From contig CAYGYG010000013.1 of assembly GCA_964354155.1 (NCBI GenBank), positions 16,453-80,452 on the forward strand: a DNA stretch of 64,000 nt, given 5' to 3'. This document shows, one piece after another, positions 23,807 to 30,651 of this stretch. Made by a program: the position numbers and the translations under genes. This DNA is from CAYGYG01 sp964354155 (GTDB lineage Bacteria; Hydrothermota; Tepidihabitantia; SM23-42; CAYGYG01). The notes under the pieces were generated by a model, which was not told where the DNA came from, did not search any database, and worked only from the letters and a program-made list of their open reading frames with translations. Position 1 is the stretch's first letter. Every line of letters begins with the position of its first letter.

Positions 23807-24075
23807 TGTATCAGGTTCGTTTATCGCACTCCGCTGAGAGGTTCTTGGATCATATGCACCGATCAAACCGTAGCCTATTCGGCAGACTCATGCAATCCTT
23901 GGATAAGGTATCAAAAGATCCCTTTAGCGGGAAGGCGTTAATGGGGAATCTAAAGGGCCACTATTCGTACCGGGTCGGTGATTACCGAATACTGCTGGAA
24001 ATCGATAAGGCGAAGCACATCGTCTATGTCGAGAAGATTGAACACCGCAGTGCTGTTTACCAGAGGCACTCTTAG
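23806..24075 (+). CDS. RelE/ParE-superfamily toxin
   Basis: An 89-residue protein with the RelE outline: YQVRLSHSAERFLDHM, a central helix pair, GNLKGHYSYRVGDYRILLEID and a last strand (VYVEKIEHRSAVY). The Arg-x-Gly-Asp-Tyr-Arg motif at about 59-64 and the C-terminal His-Arg-x-x-Val-Tyr are typical of the ribosome-dependent mRNA interferase or gyrase-poison group. Translation is coupled to the antitoxin by TGATG. Confidence 0.88.
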   Translation: MYQVRLSHSAERFLDHMHRSNRSLFGRLMQSLDKVSKDPFSGKALMGNLKGHYSYRVGDYRILLEIDKAKHIVYVEKIEHRSAVYQRHS

Positions 24076-24359
24076 CGGTCTAAGGTTCTAACGCTTTTAA
24101 TGTGCTCAACGCTCCTATCACTGTAATCGTGTTTTCTTATCACCGTAATCGACGATGCTTCATCGCTGTAATCGATGTGCCTCCGGCACAAACGTTCTAA
24201 CGATATTAACGTTATAACCCTCTTCATCACTGTAATCAGCCTTTCTCATCGCTGTAATCGATTCCGCTTCAGCGGAAACCAAATAAACTTGATAAACCAG
24301 ATAAACCAAGAGAACGTTCCTAACGCTATTAACGATATTAACGGCAGATGCTTCATCGT
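24076..24359. repeat. Word-repeat spacer
   Basis: ATCACTGTAATC words (24119, 24230), hairpins CGATG-CTT-CATCG (about 24153) and TGTGCC-TCC-GGCACA (about 24177), and TTCCGC-TTCA-GCGGAA at 24262-24277 followed by ACCAAATAAACTTGATAAAC, a tract nearly repeated at 28010-28058. No gene is seen. Confidence 0.75.
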
Positions 24360-24701
24360 ATGAAAATCATCAGTGCGCCAACCAACAAAAGTATCATTCT
24401 CGCCGAGTACAATCGTTTCTTCAAGACGATGATCAAGGCGGTTGTGGACATTGACAAGGAAGTGATGGCGCTCGATGCCGAACTGCACGCCGATCTGGAA
24501 GCTGTTCTCGTCGGCGAGGGAAGTCGGCAGGAAAACTTATGGGGCATAAACCTGTACCTGGGGAAACCGCGGGAAGAGTGGATCGAGTACACGGCGCTCG
24601 TCAACATCCGGCCCTCGATGGACAACCGGGGCATGGAAGTCGAGAACCCCGATATTCGCAAGCGGTTGCAGGAAGTCGTGGGCAAGCTGATCACGGAATG
24701 A
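24360..24701 (+). CDS. DUF5674-family protein
   Basis: A 113-residue protein matching what I recall of DUF5674: MIKAVVDIDKEVMALDAELHADLEAVL, then GSRQENLWGINLY, then TALVNIRPSMDNRGMEVENPDIRKRL near the C-terminus. Conserved acidic residues and the DAELHAD block suggest an enzymatic or metal-binding protein, but no activity is known to me. ATG 24360 is chosen over 24348, which lies in spacer text. It is separated from the next gene by a single nucleotide and probably forms a two-gene unit with it. Confidence 0.75.
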   Translation: MKIISAPTNKSIILAEYNRFFKTMIKAVVDIDKEVMALDAELHADLEAVLVGEGSRQENLWGINLYLGKPREEWIEYTALVNIRPSMDNRGMEVENPDIRKRLQEVVGKLITE

Positions 24702-24702
24702 T

Positions 24703-25053
24703 ATGTATCGGCTGAAATTCCACACGAACCTGGCTTCGCGTTGGTCTGAATTCCCGCCAAGCACGCAGCTGCTGATGGTGGCAAGCGAGCTGAGCCGTGC
24801 CAAGAACATGACGATCCGCCATGACCATGCCGAGGCAACGAACGCCCTTGAACGTGCCTTTGAACTGCTCGACATGACCATAAGCCGGGCGCGGACCATT
24901 GGGATGCTGACCGAGCTTCACCGTTTCCGCGAAGTACTCGCCGATCTCTACTCAGGCGGGGAGTATCAAGCCGAGAGGGTCCAGAAGTTGATTGAAGTGC
25001 TCGTGTCACTCGACAAAGACAGCTGCCGCGTCCTCGGCGCCGTAGCTTCCTAG
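24703..25053 (+). CDS. Unknown helical partner of DUF5674 protein
   Basis: A 116-residue, mostly helical protein: QLLMVASELSRAKNMTIRHDHAEATNALERAFELLDMTI and LHRFREVLADLYSGGEYQ. I do not recognise a named family. It starts one nucleotide after the DUF5674 stop, so the two are translated together. The size and island context are compatible with a toxin-antitoxin pair, but nothing in the sequence proves that. Confidence 0.65.
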   Translation: MYRLKFHTNLASRWSEFPPSTQLLMVASELSRAKNMTIRHDHAEATNALERAFELLDMTISRARTIGMLTELHRFREVLADLYSGGEYQAERVQKLIEVLVSLDKDSCRVLGAVAS

Positions 25054-25099
25054 CTCGATAGCTTAATCGCCTGATTGCTTAATTTGCCAGTAGCGCGGA

Positions 25100-25143
25100 C
25101 GTGGCAATCCCATTCTCTGTGTGCATCCTTATTCTCTCTACTT
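25100..25143. repeat. 44-nt direct repeat, copy 2
   Basis: Repeats 22725-22768. The surrounding spacer (25054-25295) also has CTACTCGCTACT words, CATCCGACTGCATCCGCTC words and a TGTCCC-TCT-GGGACA hairpin near 25207-25221. No gene lies in it. Confidence 0.8.
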
Positions 25144-25249
25144 ACCACTCTCTACTCGCTACTTATTACAGCATCCGACTGCATCCGCTCTCATCCGTTT
25201 GAATCGATGTCCCTCTGGGACAATCGCTCTCATCCCCCGAAAATTGCGC

Positions 25250-25277
25250 TTGCCAATCTTGATGATATGCATATAGT
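25250..25277 (+). promoter_or_regulatory. Promoter of the second RelE-like pair
   Basis: TTGCCA at 25250-25255, 16-nt spacer, TATAGT at 25272-25277. AGGAG follows at about 25285 and ATG at 25296. Confidence 0.65.
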
Positions 25278-25295
25278 TATAAATAGGAGAATTCG

Positions 25296-25493
25296 ATGAC
25301 CAAAGTAAAAGAGATCAATCATTATACGCTTGAAGAACTAAGTGATCTTATCGAGCAGAAGATTCTTGAGATCCTTGGCGATCCGGATTGCGGGTTGGAG
25401 TTACGGGAGGATTTTAAGCGGGAGATACTCAGGAGAATCCGTCAGAAACATAGAAGGATTCCCCACGAAGAGGTTCTGAGAAAGTTTGGCTAA
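25296..25493 (+). CDS. Small antitoxin-like protein
   Basis: A 65-residue acidic helical protein: NHYTLEELSDLIEQKILEILGDPDCGLELREDFKREILRRI. No DNA-binding fold can be assigned with certainty. It is directly followed, with an 8-nt overlap, by a RelE-like toxin, which fits an antitoxin role. GGAG at about 25286 supports the ATG. Confidence 0.75.
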   Translation: MTKVKEINHYTLEELSDLIEQKILEILGDPDCGLELREDFKREILRRIRQKHRRIPHEEVLRKFG

Positions 25494-25752
25494 GATCGAG
25501 TGGGCTGACTCGGCGATTGCCGACCTTGCAAGGATTGACCGGCCAATTGCTCAACGCATAGTGAGAAAAGCTACCTGGTTAGGAAGCAACTTTGAAAACA
25601 TTACCCCTGATCCGTTATCAAAGGACATGAAGGGTCTTTTCAAACTCCGGGTCGGTGATTGGCGTATCATTTATACGCTGGAAGACGAGCGAATAACAAT
25701 TCAATTCGTTGGTCATCGAAGTGACATCTACAAGCGTTTGCAGCGCTCCTAA
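25486..25752 (+). CDS. RelE-family toxin
   Basis: An 88-residue RelE/ParE-fold protein starting at TTG 25486: KIEWADSAIADLARIDRPIAQRIVRKATWL, KDMKGLFKLRVGDWRIIYTLEDE, then VGHRSDIYKR at the C-terminus. The Lys-x-Arg-x-Gly-Asp-x-Arg motif and His-Arg-x-x-x-Tyr are the active-site positions of the family. It overlaps its antitoxin by 8 nt. It probably cleaves mRNA on the ribosome. Confidence 0.88.
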   Translation: MAKIEWADSAIADLARIDRPIAQRIVRKATWLGSNFENITPDPLSKDMKGLFKLRVGDWRIIYTLEDERITIQFVGHRSDIYKRLQRS

Positions 25753-25845
25753 CGCTCAAAGTGATCTGAACGCTCCTATCACCGTAATCAGCCGTTTCAT
25801 CACTGCGCCGTCGTGTGCGCCCTGAGTATTTCGAGGGGTAATCGA

Positions 25846-25861
25846 TTCCGCTTCAGCGGAA
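25846..25861. repeat. TTCCGC-TTCA-GCGGAA hairpin
   Basis: A perfect 6-bp stem with a 4-nt loop followed by ACCAAACAAACCAAAACCAG. Other copies are at 24262-24277 and 27997-28012, and a one-mismatch copy is at 29403-29418; two of these directly follow a CCCCGTTAGACT hairpin and its TAATCGA linker. Confidence 0.8.
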
Positions 25862-25925
25862 ACCAAACAAACCAAAACCAGATAAACCAGACAAACCAAA
25901 ATGCCCATTTGACCCCAGGGGACCT

Positions 25926-25954
25926 TTGACCCCGTAGGTACATCTTTCTATAAT
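25926..25954 (+). promoter_or_regulatory. Promoter of the HicB-like gene
   Basis: TTGACC at 25926-25931, 17-nt spacer, TATAAT at 25949-25954, AAGGAGGT at about 25973-25980 and ATG at 25987. The word ATTTGACCCCAG lies just upstream (25907). Confidence 0.75.
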
Positions 25955-25986
25955 GAAGAAGAGCAGTAATTTAAGGAGGTGTTCAC

Positions 25987-26211
25987 ATGAAGCAAGTCAA
26001 GATTATCGTTGAAAAACATCCCGACGGCTATGTGGCTTATCCCCTAGGGCTTAAGGGGGTTGTAGTTGGACAAGGAGATACTTACGAAGAGGCTCTTTCA
26101 AATGTGAAGTCAGCCATCCGTTTTCATATTGAGACTTTTGGGAGGGAGGTCCTTGAGCTTGAGCCGCCGATCCTTGAGGCATTCGTTGCTGAGGCTGGAG
26201 TCGAAGTTTGA
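25987..26211 (+). CDS. hicB: HicB-like antitoxin with inactivated partner
   Basis: A 74-residue HicB-like protein: KIIVEKHPDGYVAYPLGLKGVVVGQGDTYEEALSNVKSAIRFHIETFG. It keeps the partial RNase H-like beta-alpha core without a DNA-binding domain. The ribosome binding site AAGGAGGT is strong. Its TGA overlaps the ATG of a HicA-type reading frame that carries an internal stop, so the antitoxin seems to have outlived its toxin. Confidence 0.88.
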   Translation: MKQVKIIVEKHPDGYVAYPLGLKGVVVGQGDTYEEALSNVKSAIRFHIETFGREVLELEPPILEAFVAEAGVEV

Positions 26212-26450
26212 TGAATAAGTTCCCTGTTGATGCCCCAAAGCCAAAGATAATCAAGGCATTGGAGGTTCTTGGTTTTCGCGTTGTGCGTGAAAAAGAGCAT
26301 ATTTCCATGGTGCGTGAGAATCCTGATGGAAGCAAGACTCCCTTGACCATGCCTAATCACCCATAGATAAAGGCCTCTACTCTAAGAACGATTTGCACTC
26401 AAGCGGGTATCTCAAGGAATGAATTCTTGGAAGCCTATAAGAAAGCATAG
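26211..26450 (+). pseudogene. hicA: HicA-type toxin with in-frame stop
   Basis: Conceptual translation gives a full-length HicA (79 codons): PKPKIIKALEVLGFRVVREKEHISMVR, then TPLTMPNHP, then after the stop IKASTLRTICTQAGISRNEF. Reading is broken by TAG at 26364-26366 (codon 52), at a place where relatives usually have Lys or Arg, so a single base change would explain it. The catalytic His region (KEHISM) and the C-terminal helix are intact on each side. The start overlaps the hicB stop. The toxin is probably dead unless the stop is read through or is a sequencing error. Confidence 0.85.
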
Positions 26451-26575
26451 ATATGGCAACGGCCGATAACAGCGCGGTTGTACTTAGTTTCCCTCACATC
26501 CCGCGGCCTTGCCGCTCAAATGTAGAATGTAGAGCTGAAAGTCCCGTCCTCAGGGAATTTGACCCCAGGTTCTCC

Positions 26576-26604
26576 TTGACAGAAGGACAAAAAGTGAATA
26601 ATAT
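26576..26604 (+). promoter_or_regulatory. Promoter and direct-repeat site of the first DUF4143 ATPase
   Basis: TTGACA at 26576-26581, 17-nt spacer, TAATAT at 26599-26604. Two direct repeats AAGGACAAAAA flank the -10 box (26583-26593 and 26616-26626, the second ending at the A of the ATG), 33 nt apart. They could be an operator or an alternative ribosome binding site. Confidence 0.6.
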
Positions 26605-26625
26605 ATCCTTCGTATAAGGACAAAA

Positions 26626-27912
26626 ATGGTTAGCGCTGAGACGATAAAGGAAATCATTAGATCAAACGAAGATTTCATCCTAAGGGAAATAGGCGCGGTT
26701 GTCGCACGAGAGGGTCTGTGCCTGCCTTCGGGGACCCGCAAAGTAGGGGTGATCTACGGTGTTCGGCGCAGCGGCAAGACCTTCCTGCTCTACGATCTCT
26801 TCAAAAAGCATGCCACCGGTGCTCTCTATATCGATTTTGAGGACGAAAGGATCAGGGACATACGTCTGGGGGATCTGGAAAGGATCAAAGACGCCTTCTT
26901 CGAGCTGAAGCCTCAGCTTTTGGGCAAAGATAAATGCCTATTCCTGTTTGATGAGATTCAAAATGTGCCCGGCTGGGAGAAATTCGCGCGGCGGATGGTT
27001 GAAAAGGAACGAATCGGTATATTCGTGGCTGGTTCGTCTTCAAAGATCACGCCCCGGCAACTCCACACGTCTCTGCGGGGCCGGGCATGGTCCATCGCTC
27101 TTTATCCGTTTTCTTTCCCGGAATTCTTGAGATTGAAAGGTATTGATCCATCCCGACCGATCTATGGTAAAGGCCGCGTTCTTGTAAAAAGCTGGTTCAT
27201 GCAGTACTTAAAGTGGGGCGGATTCCCCGAGATTGGCTTTTCGGAATCGGATTTCGAAAGGACCAAAATCCTCGGCGAATACCTAGATGCAATGTTTTTC
27301 AAGGATCTAGTTGAGCGATTCAACATCACCAATATCCATCTCCTTGAGGCCCTCAAGGAGAGTCTGTTTTCGTCTTTTTCGGGGAAATTCTCACTTGCCT
27401 CTTTCTACAAGCAATACAAAGGCAAGTTCCCGTTTTCCAAAGACATGTTGTACTCCTATTATCGATACTTCACGGAGAGCATGTTGGTTTCCGAGGTCAG
27501 ACTGTATTCCCCGTCGGCATACCGGCGAATGAGAAATCCACCTAAGGTCTACCTCGTGGATCCGGGCCTGGGGCGTAAGCTGGGGACACAGGACCTCGGT
27601 CGTCGGCTTGAAAATCTGGTCTTTATCGAATTGAAAAGGAAGGGATACGAACTTCACTATTTCGAAGAGCGGAATGAGTGTGACTTTGTGGTGAAAGAAG
27701 ATGCTAATACAAGGCGGGCGATTCAAGTCTCCTGGGAATTGAACCAAGACAACCGCGAACGAGAAATAAACGGTCTCTGTCAGTGCTGCCGTTCACTCGG
27801 CCTGAAACATGGTACAATCATAACGTCTGACCAGGAATCCGAGGAGCGAATTGACGGTATTGCTGTGAGGGCGATTCCCTTCTGGAAATGGGTAACACAA
27901 GCAAGTCCATAG
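26626..27912 (+). CDS. AAA ATPase with DUF4143 C-terminal domain
   Basis: A 428-residue ATPase of the archaeal-like AAA_14/DUF4143 group. Walker A is G45-VRRSGKT-52; Walker B is LFLFDEIQ near 105-112, followed by the sensor GSSSKI (about 136-141). The C-terminal DUF4143 domain has the RGRAWSIALYPFSFPEFL block, LKWGGFPEI, and an endonuclease-like end (LENLVFIELKRKGYELHYF, NECDFVV) that resembles a PD-(D/E)XK core. Such genes are scattered, horizontally moving, often linked to TA islands; the role is unsettled. A related but distinct ATPase is at 54.9 kb. Confidence 0.9.
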   Translation: MVSAETIKEIIRSNEDFILREIGAVVAREGLCLPSGTRKVGVIYGVRRSGKTFLLYDLFKKHATGALYIDFEDERIRDIRLGDLERIKDAFFELKPQLLGKDKCLFLFDEIQNVPGWEKFARRMVEKERIGIFVAGSSSKITPRQLHTSLRGRAWSIALYPFSFPEFLRLKGIDPSRPIYGKGRVLVKSWFMQYLKWGGFPEIGFSESDFERTKILGEYLDAMFFKDLVERFNITNIHLLEALKESLFSSFSGKFSLASFYKQYKGKFPFSKDMLYSYYRYFTESMLVSEVRLYSPSAYRRMRNPPKVYLVDPGLGRKLGTQDLGRRLENLVFIELKRKGYELHYFEERNECDFVVKEDANTRRAIQVSWELNQDNREREINGLCQCCRSLGLKHGTIITSDQESEERIDGIAVRAIPFWKWVTQASP

Positions 27913-27963
27913 TTGACGCTATTAATCCATCCCGCCTGTCACGTGTGATCACCTATTACATCG

Positions 27964-27989
27964 TGGTTAGACTGGAAGTCTAAACGGGG
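27964..27989. repeat. 28-nt hairpin repeat, copy 5 (left arm decayed)
   Basis: The right arm AGTCTAAACGGGG is intact, but the left arm begins GTGGTTAGACT so the CCCC end is lost. It is followed by TAATCGA and then TTCCGC-TTCA-GCGGAA (27997-28012) and ACCAAATAAACTTGATAAAC. Spacer 27913-28064 has no gene. Confidence 0.8.
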
Positions 27990-28064
27990 TAATCGATTCC
28001 GCTTCAGCGGAAACCAAATAAACTTGATAAACCAGATGAACCAAGAGGACGTTCTAACGAAATC

Positions 28065-28478
28065 ATGAAACTCCAATCCTTCCAGGACCTTAAAGTGTGG
28101 CAGTTGTCTTCAGCATGTTCAAATGATATATCACAGTTGATCAAAACCTTCCCCCGTGCTGAACGTTTTGAACTCGCTGATGATCTTTTGCGTGCAGCGC
28201 GATCTGTACCAGCTAACATAAGCGAAGGATGGGGGAGATTGTTCCCAAAAGAGAAAATATCATTCTACAATATTTCTTACGGTTCAGCCGAAGAGTGCTC
28301 TAACCACTTAATCGAAGCGCTCAACAATGGCTATATAGATAATGAAACTAACAGTAGATATCAAAAGAGAATACACGTTATTTCTGTCAAACTTACCAAT
28401 CTCATTATTTCCACGCGCAAGCGTATCAATTCTTCAGTCCCGCAGGGACGTGTCTCCAGTCTGCAAAAGCAGCCGTGA
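28065..28478 (+). CDS. Four-helix-bundle protein, copy 3
   Basis: A 137-residue member of the four-helix-bundle family: QSFQDLKVWQLSSACSNDI, then RAARSVPANISEGWGR in helix 2, and YNISYGSAEECSNHLIEALNNGYI in helix 3. The last 16 residues (NSSVPQGRVSSLQKQP) come from spacer-repeat DNA containing the hairpin GTCCC-GCA-GGGAC (28437-28449), so the original C-terminus may have been extended or replaced. There is no clear ribosome binding site. Closest in type to copy 4 at 30.65 kb. Confidence 0.88.
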   Translation: MKLQSFQDLKVWQLSSACSNDISQLIKTFPRAERFELADDLLRAARSVPANISEGWGRLFPKEKISFYNISYGSAEECSNHLIEALNNGYIDNETNSRYQKRIHVISVKLTNLIISTRKRINSSVPQGRVSSLQKQP

Positions 28479-28594
28479 CTTCAGGAGTGAAACGACATGA
28501 TTACAGTCCGAAGGACGTATTCTGTTCAGGCGTAGCCGTGACTCCAGGAGTGAAACGACGTGACCTCAGCTCGCAGAGCGTGTTATGTTCAAAG
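28471..28594. repeat. Two 63-nt tandem repeats with different hairpin cores
   Basis: AGCCGTGACTTCAGGAGTG (28471) recurs with one change 63 nt later (28534). Each unit carries a small hairpin at the same place, but with a different stem: GTCC-GAA-GGAC (28506-28516) and GCTC-GCA-GAGC (28569-28579). A third version, GTCCC-GCA-GGGAC, lies just upstream at 28437-28449. Confidence 0.8.
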
Positions 28595-28638
28595 TAGAGA
28601 TTTGACCCCAGGTGACGCGGCCTTGGCGCAAACGCCCA

Positions 28639-28666
28639 TTGACAGCAAGAAGAATCAAAGTATAAT
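28639..28666 (+). promoter_or_regulatory. Consensus promoter, leaderless geometry
   Basis: TTGACA at 28639-28644, 16-nt spacer, TATAAT at 28661-28666, then 6 nt and ATG at 28673. No Shine-Dalgarno sequence lies in between or before. The transcript should begin at or within 1-2 nt of the start codon. Confidence 0.8.
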
Positions 28667-28672
28667 AAGTGT

Positions 28673-28891
28673 ATGACAAAACTGGCTCAGATTAAGAAGA
28701 GATACCGGAATGAGTGGCTGGCTTTCCGAGTAGCGAAGGAAACACCAGATGGGCATGTTTATGGTCGGCTGATTTCGCACCATCCTGATCGACGTAGACT
28801 TCATGAAATCCTGCGTAAAAAGATGATAAAAGGAGTATATATATCTTATTCAGGTCCGTTGGTTAAATCGGGCTATACAGTGATGTTCTAA
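28673..28891 (+). CDS. Small partner of the retropepsin-like protein
   Basis: A 72-residue basic protein: RNEWLAFRVAKETPDGHVYGRLISHHPDRRRLHEIL, ending YISYSGPLVKSGYTVMF. I recall the outline (E-W-[LV]-A..., G-x-[LV]-x-x-H-x-P-D-x-R, then a small beta ending) from short proteins of unknown function encoded beside retropepsin-like proteins, but no family number is certain. Its last A is the first base of the next ATG (TAATG), so the two are translated together. The mRNA is probably leaderless. Confidence 0.7.
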   Translation: MTKLAQIKKRYRNEWLAFRVAKETPDGHVYGRLISHHPDRRRLHEILRKKMIKGVYISYSGPLVKSGYTVMF

Positions 28892-29268
28892 TGCAACTTC
28901 CGTTAAAAATACCTATCGTAGTGGCAAGAATAAGGGTCGATGGGCCGAAGGCTTTCCGAGAAATCGATATGATATTTGACACGGGCGCGGTTTATACAAT
29001 GATTTCTTGGGATATCGCAAAGGATATCGGTTACGACCCAGCTGTTTCTGAGAAGAGAACATCGATCATAACCGCCAACGGAATAATAGAAGTGCCACTG
29101 ATAAAAGTCAAAAGAATTACCATCAAGACTGCGGTTGCGGATGATGTTGAAGTAATATGCCATGATATTCCGGAAGTGGTTGGAATCGAAGGGCTACTTG
29201 GTCTAAGTTTTATAAGGCATTTTCGCACCGTTATCGACTATCGAAAGAAACAATTGCTGATAAGTTAA
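28891..29268 (+). CDS. Retropepsin-like aspartic protease
   Basis: A 125-residue single-domain protein with the retroviral-type aspartic protease fold. The active-site triad is D30-T31-G32 in MIFDTGAVYTMIS; the flap-like part follows (GIIEVPLIKVKRI), and the second conserved block is GLLGLSFIRHF near 107-117. As in retropepsins it would act as a homodimer. No transmembrane segment or reverse transcriptase is nearby, so it is a cellular member. It is coupled to the 72-residue gene by TAATG, and the pair resembles a two-gene accessory module. Substrate unknown. Confidence 0.88.
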   Translation: MQLPLKIPIVVARIRVDGPKAFREIDMIFDTGAVYTMISWDIAKDIGYDPAVSEKRTSIITANGIIEVPLIKVKRITIKTAVADDVEVICHDIPEVVGIEGLLGLSFIRHFRTVIDYRKKQLLIS

Positions 29269-29451
29269 TCCGTCTACATCCGCTCTGATCCGTATGAATC
29301 GCGTTCTATCTTATCACTGTAATCAGCCGTTTTATCACTGTCATCGACGATGCTTCATCGGTGCCTGCCCCGTTAGACTGGAAGTCTAAACGGGGTAATC
29401 GATCCCGCTTCAGCGGAAACCAAACAAACCAAAACCAGATAAACCAGACAC
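29269..29451. repeat. Word-repeat spacer
   Basis: ATCACTGTAATC and CATCCGCTCTGATCC words, hairpin CGATG-CTT-CATCG near 29348, the CCCCGTTAGACT hairpin at 29368-29395 and a TTCCGC-type hairpin at 29403-29418. An open frame from 29361 into the next gene runs through this text and is not coding. Confidence 0.7.
29368..29395. repeat. 28-nt CCCCGTTAGACT hairpin repeat, copy 6
   Basis: Identical to copy 1, followed by TAATCGA, hairpin CCGC-TTCA-GCGG (29405-29416) and ACCAAACAAACCAAAACCAG, the same downstream text as at 25862. Confidence 0.85.
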
Positions 29452-29479
29452 TTGACTTTTCCTGGTCAATCGATAATAT
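29452..29479 (+). promoter_or_regulatory. Promoter of the MNT/HEPN pair
   Basis: TTGACT at 29452-29457, 16-nt spacer, TAATAT at 29474-29479; GGAGGT follows at 29487-29492 and ATG at 29499. Confidence 0.65.
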
Positions 29480-29498
29480 CGTTCATGGAGGTGAACAA

Positions 29499-30020
29499 AT
29501 GTTCGTACTCATGAACAATAAATCATCGCTGGGTCTTCTGGAGTTTCTTATTACCAGCGGTGGCGAACTTCACGTCCGGGAGATTTCACGAAAGACGGGA
29601 CTCAGCCTGGGATTTGTGAGCCGTGTGCTCCGTCAATTACATAAGGATGGCCTGATTTGTGCCCAGAGGAGAGGCCGTATGTTGCTGTACCGTGTTGATC
29701 ACGCCAACGCGGTTGTGAAGCAGATCAAGGTACTGGTAACCGTCGCCGGGCTCTATCCGTTGATTAAGAAGTCTCGGACACTAGCTCGGCGGGTCATACT
29801 ATTCGGTAGTGCCGCCCGCGGCGAGAATATGCCGGACAGCGATGTCGATCTTTTCATCATGACCAACGACCGATCGAGCGTCCGGTCGTTCGTAAGCATG
29901 TATCCGGGAGTTGTCCCGATAATAATGCGGAGCACCGAGTATGCCAACCTTAGAAAAACGGATTTTGCCCTATACGATCAAATCAGCCGCGGGATAATCT
30001 TATGGGAGAAAAGTGAATAG
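29499..30020 (+). CDS. Winged-helix plus MNT nucleotidyltransferase
   Basis: A 173-residue protein. Residues 1-70 are a MarR-like winged helix (LGLLEFLITSGGELHVREIS, then SLGFVSRVLRQLHKDGLI) that probably binds DNA. Residues 95-173 are the minimal nucleotidyltransferase: G103-S104-x10-D115-V-D117. In known HEPN/MNT pairs the MNT protein adds AMP units to the HEPN toxin and neutralises it; the fused winged helix suggests it also represses its own promoter. ATG 29499 has GGAGGT in front. It overlaps the HEPN gene by 8 nt. Confidence 0.9.
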   Translation: MFVLMNNKSSLGLLEFLITSGGELHVREISRKTGLSLGFVSRVLRQLHKDGLICAQRRGRMLLYRVDHANAVVKQIKVLVTVAGLYPLIKKSRTLARRVILFGSAARGENMPDSDVDLFIMTNDRSSVRSFVSMYPGVVPIIMRSTEYANLRKTDFALYDQISRGIILWEKSE

Positions 30021-30441
30021 CGATTTTAAGAAGTGCCTGGAGGATCGTAGATTAGTGGTATTCAAGACTTCGCCGGTGATGATTAAGAAGGAACTGAAGT
30101 CCGCCGAGTATGACTTGAAAAGAGCGCGAATTTCACTGAGAGAGAATGACGCTAAATGGGCAACCATTCAGGGCTATTATGCGATGTTTCATACAGGCCG
30201 TGCTTTAATCTACACGAAAGGATACCGTGAGAAGAGTCATCGTTGCCTGGCAATAGCCTTGAAGGAGTTGTTCGTTGATCAAGGCAAGTTACCGACCGAA
30301 TACTTGAATCATTTGAAGGACGCCATGGACTTACGTGAAGATGCGGATTACGGTTTTATCTACGATGGAGAATCGGCAAAGAGCATAATAGACCGTGCCG
30401 ACAAGTTCCTCGGTTACGCTAAAGGCCTGTTGAACGTATGA
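30013..30441 (+). CDS. HEPN-domain protein, partner of MNT
   Basis: A 142-residue all-helical HEPN protein starting at GTG 30013: MIKKELKSAEYDLKRARISLRE, WATIQGYYAMFHTGRALIYTKGY, and EDADYG near 113. HEPN toxins are often RNases using an Arg-x4-6-His motif; here the region has YYAMFHTGRAL, so the RNase motif is not obvious and it may be of the substrate-binding type. Translation is coupled to the MNT gene by an 8-nt overlap. Confidence 0.85.
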   Translation: MNSDFKKCLEDRRLVVFKTSPVMIKKELKSAEYDLKRARISLRENDAKWATIQGYYAMFHTGRALIYTKGYREKSHRCLAIALKELFVDQGKLPTEYLNHLKDAMDLREDADYGFIYDGESAKSIIDRADKFLGYAKGLLNV

Positions 30442-30651
30442 TGAACGTGGCTGAGGGTTTTGCTCGTGAGACCGACAACGAATTCATCCGCAGCTTGGCT
30501 ACCTGGCAGCCTGGCAACTGGGCAATCGGGCAATCGAGCAACGGGGCAAAGAGCAGGACATGGAATGCTGGAACGGTGCGTTGCACCGCAATGACGCTCT
30601 GACGCAATGACCCAATGACGTTTTTTCTTTTTCTGACCCAATGACTCTTCC
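30442..30651. repeat. Word-repeat spacer with GACGCAATGACCCAATGACG text
   Basis: Words CTGGCAACTGGGCAATCGGGCAATC (30508-30545 region), hairpin GGTGC-GTT-GCACC near 30574 and GACGCAATGACCCAATGACG followed by a T-rich run. The reverse complement of this last text forms 54.59-54.68 kb. No gene. Confidence 0.65.

Noticed and set aside
28891..29268. Retroviral or retrotransposon remnant, suggested by the retropepsin fold
   Set aside because: No gag, reverse transcriptase or integrase sequence is nearby; cellular bacterial retropepsins of this size are known.
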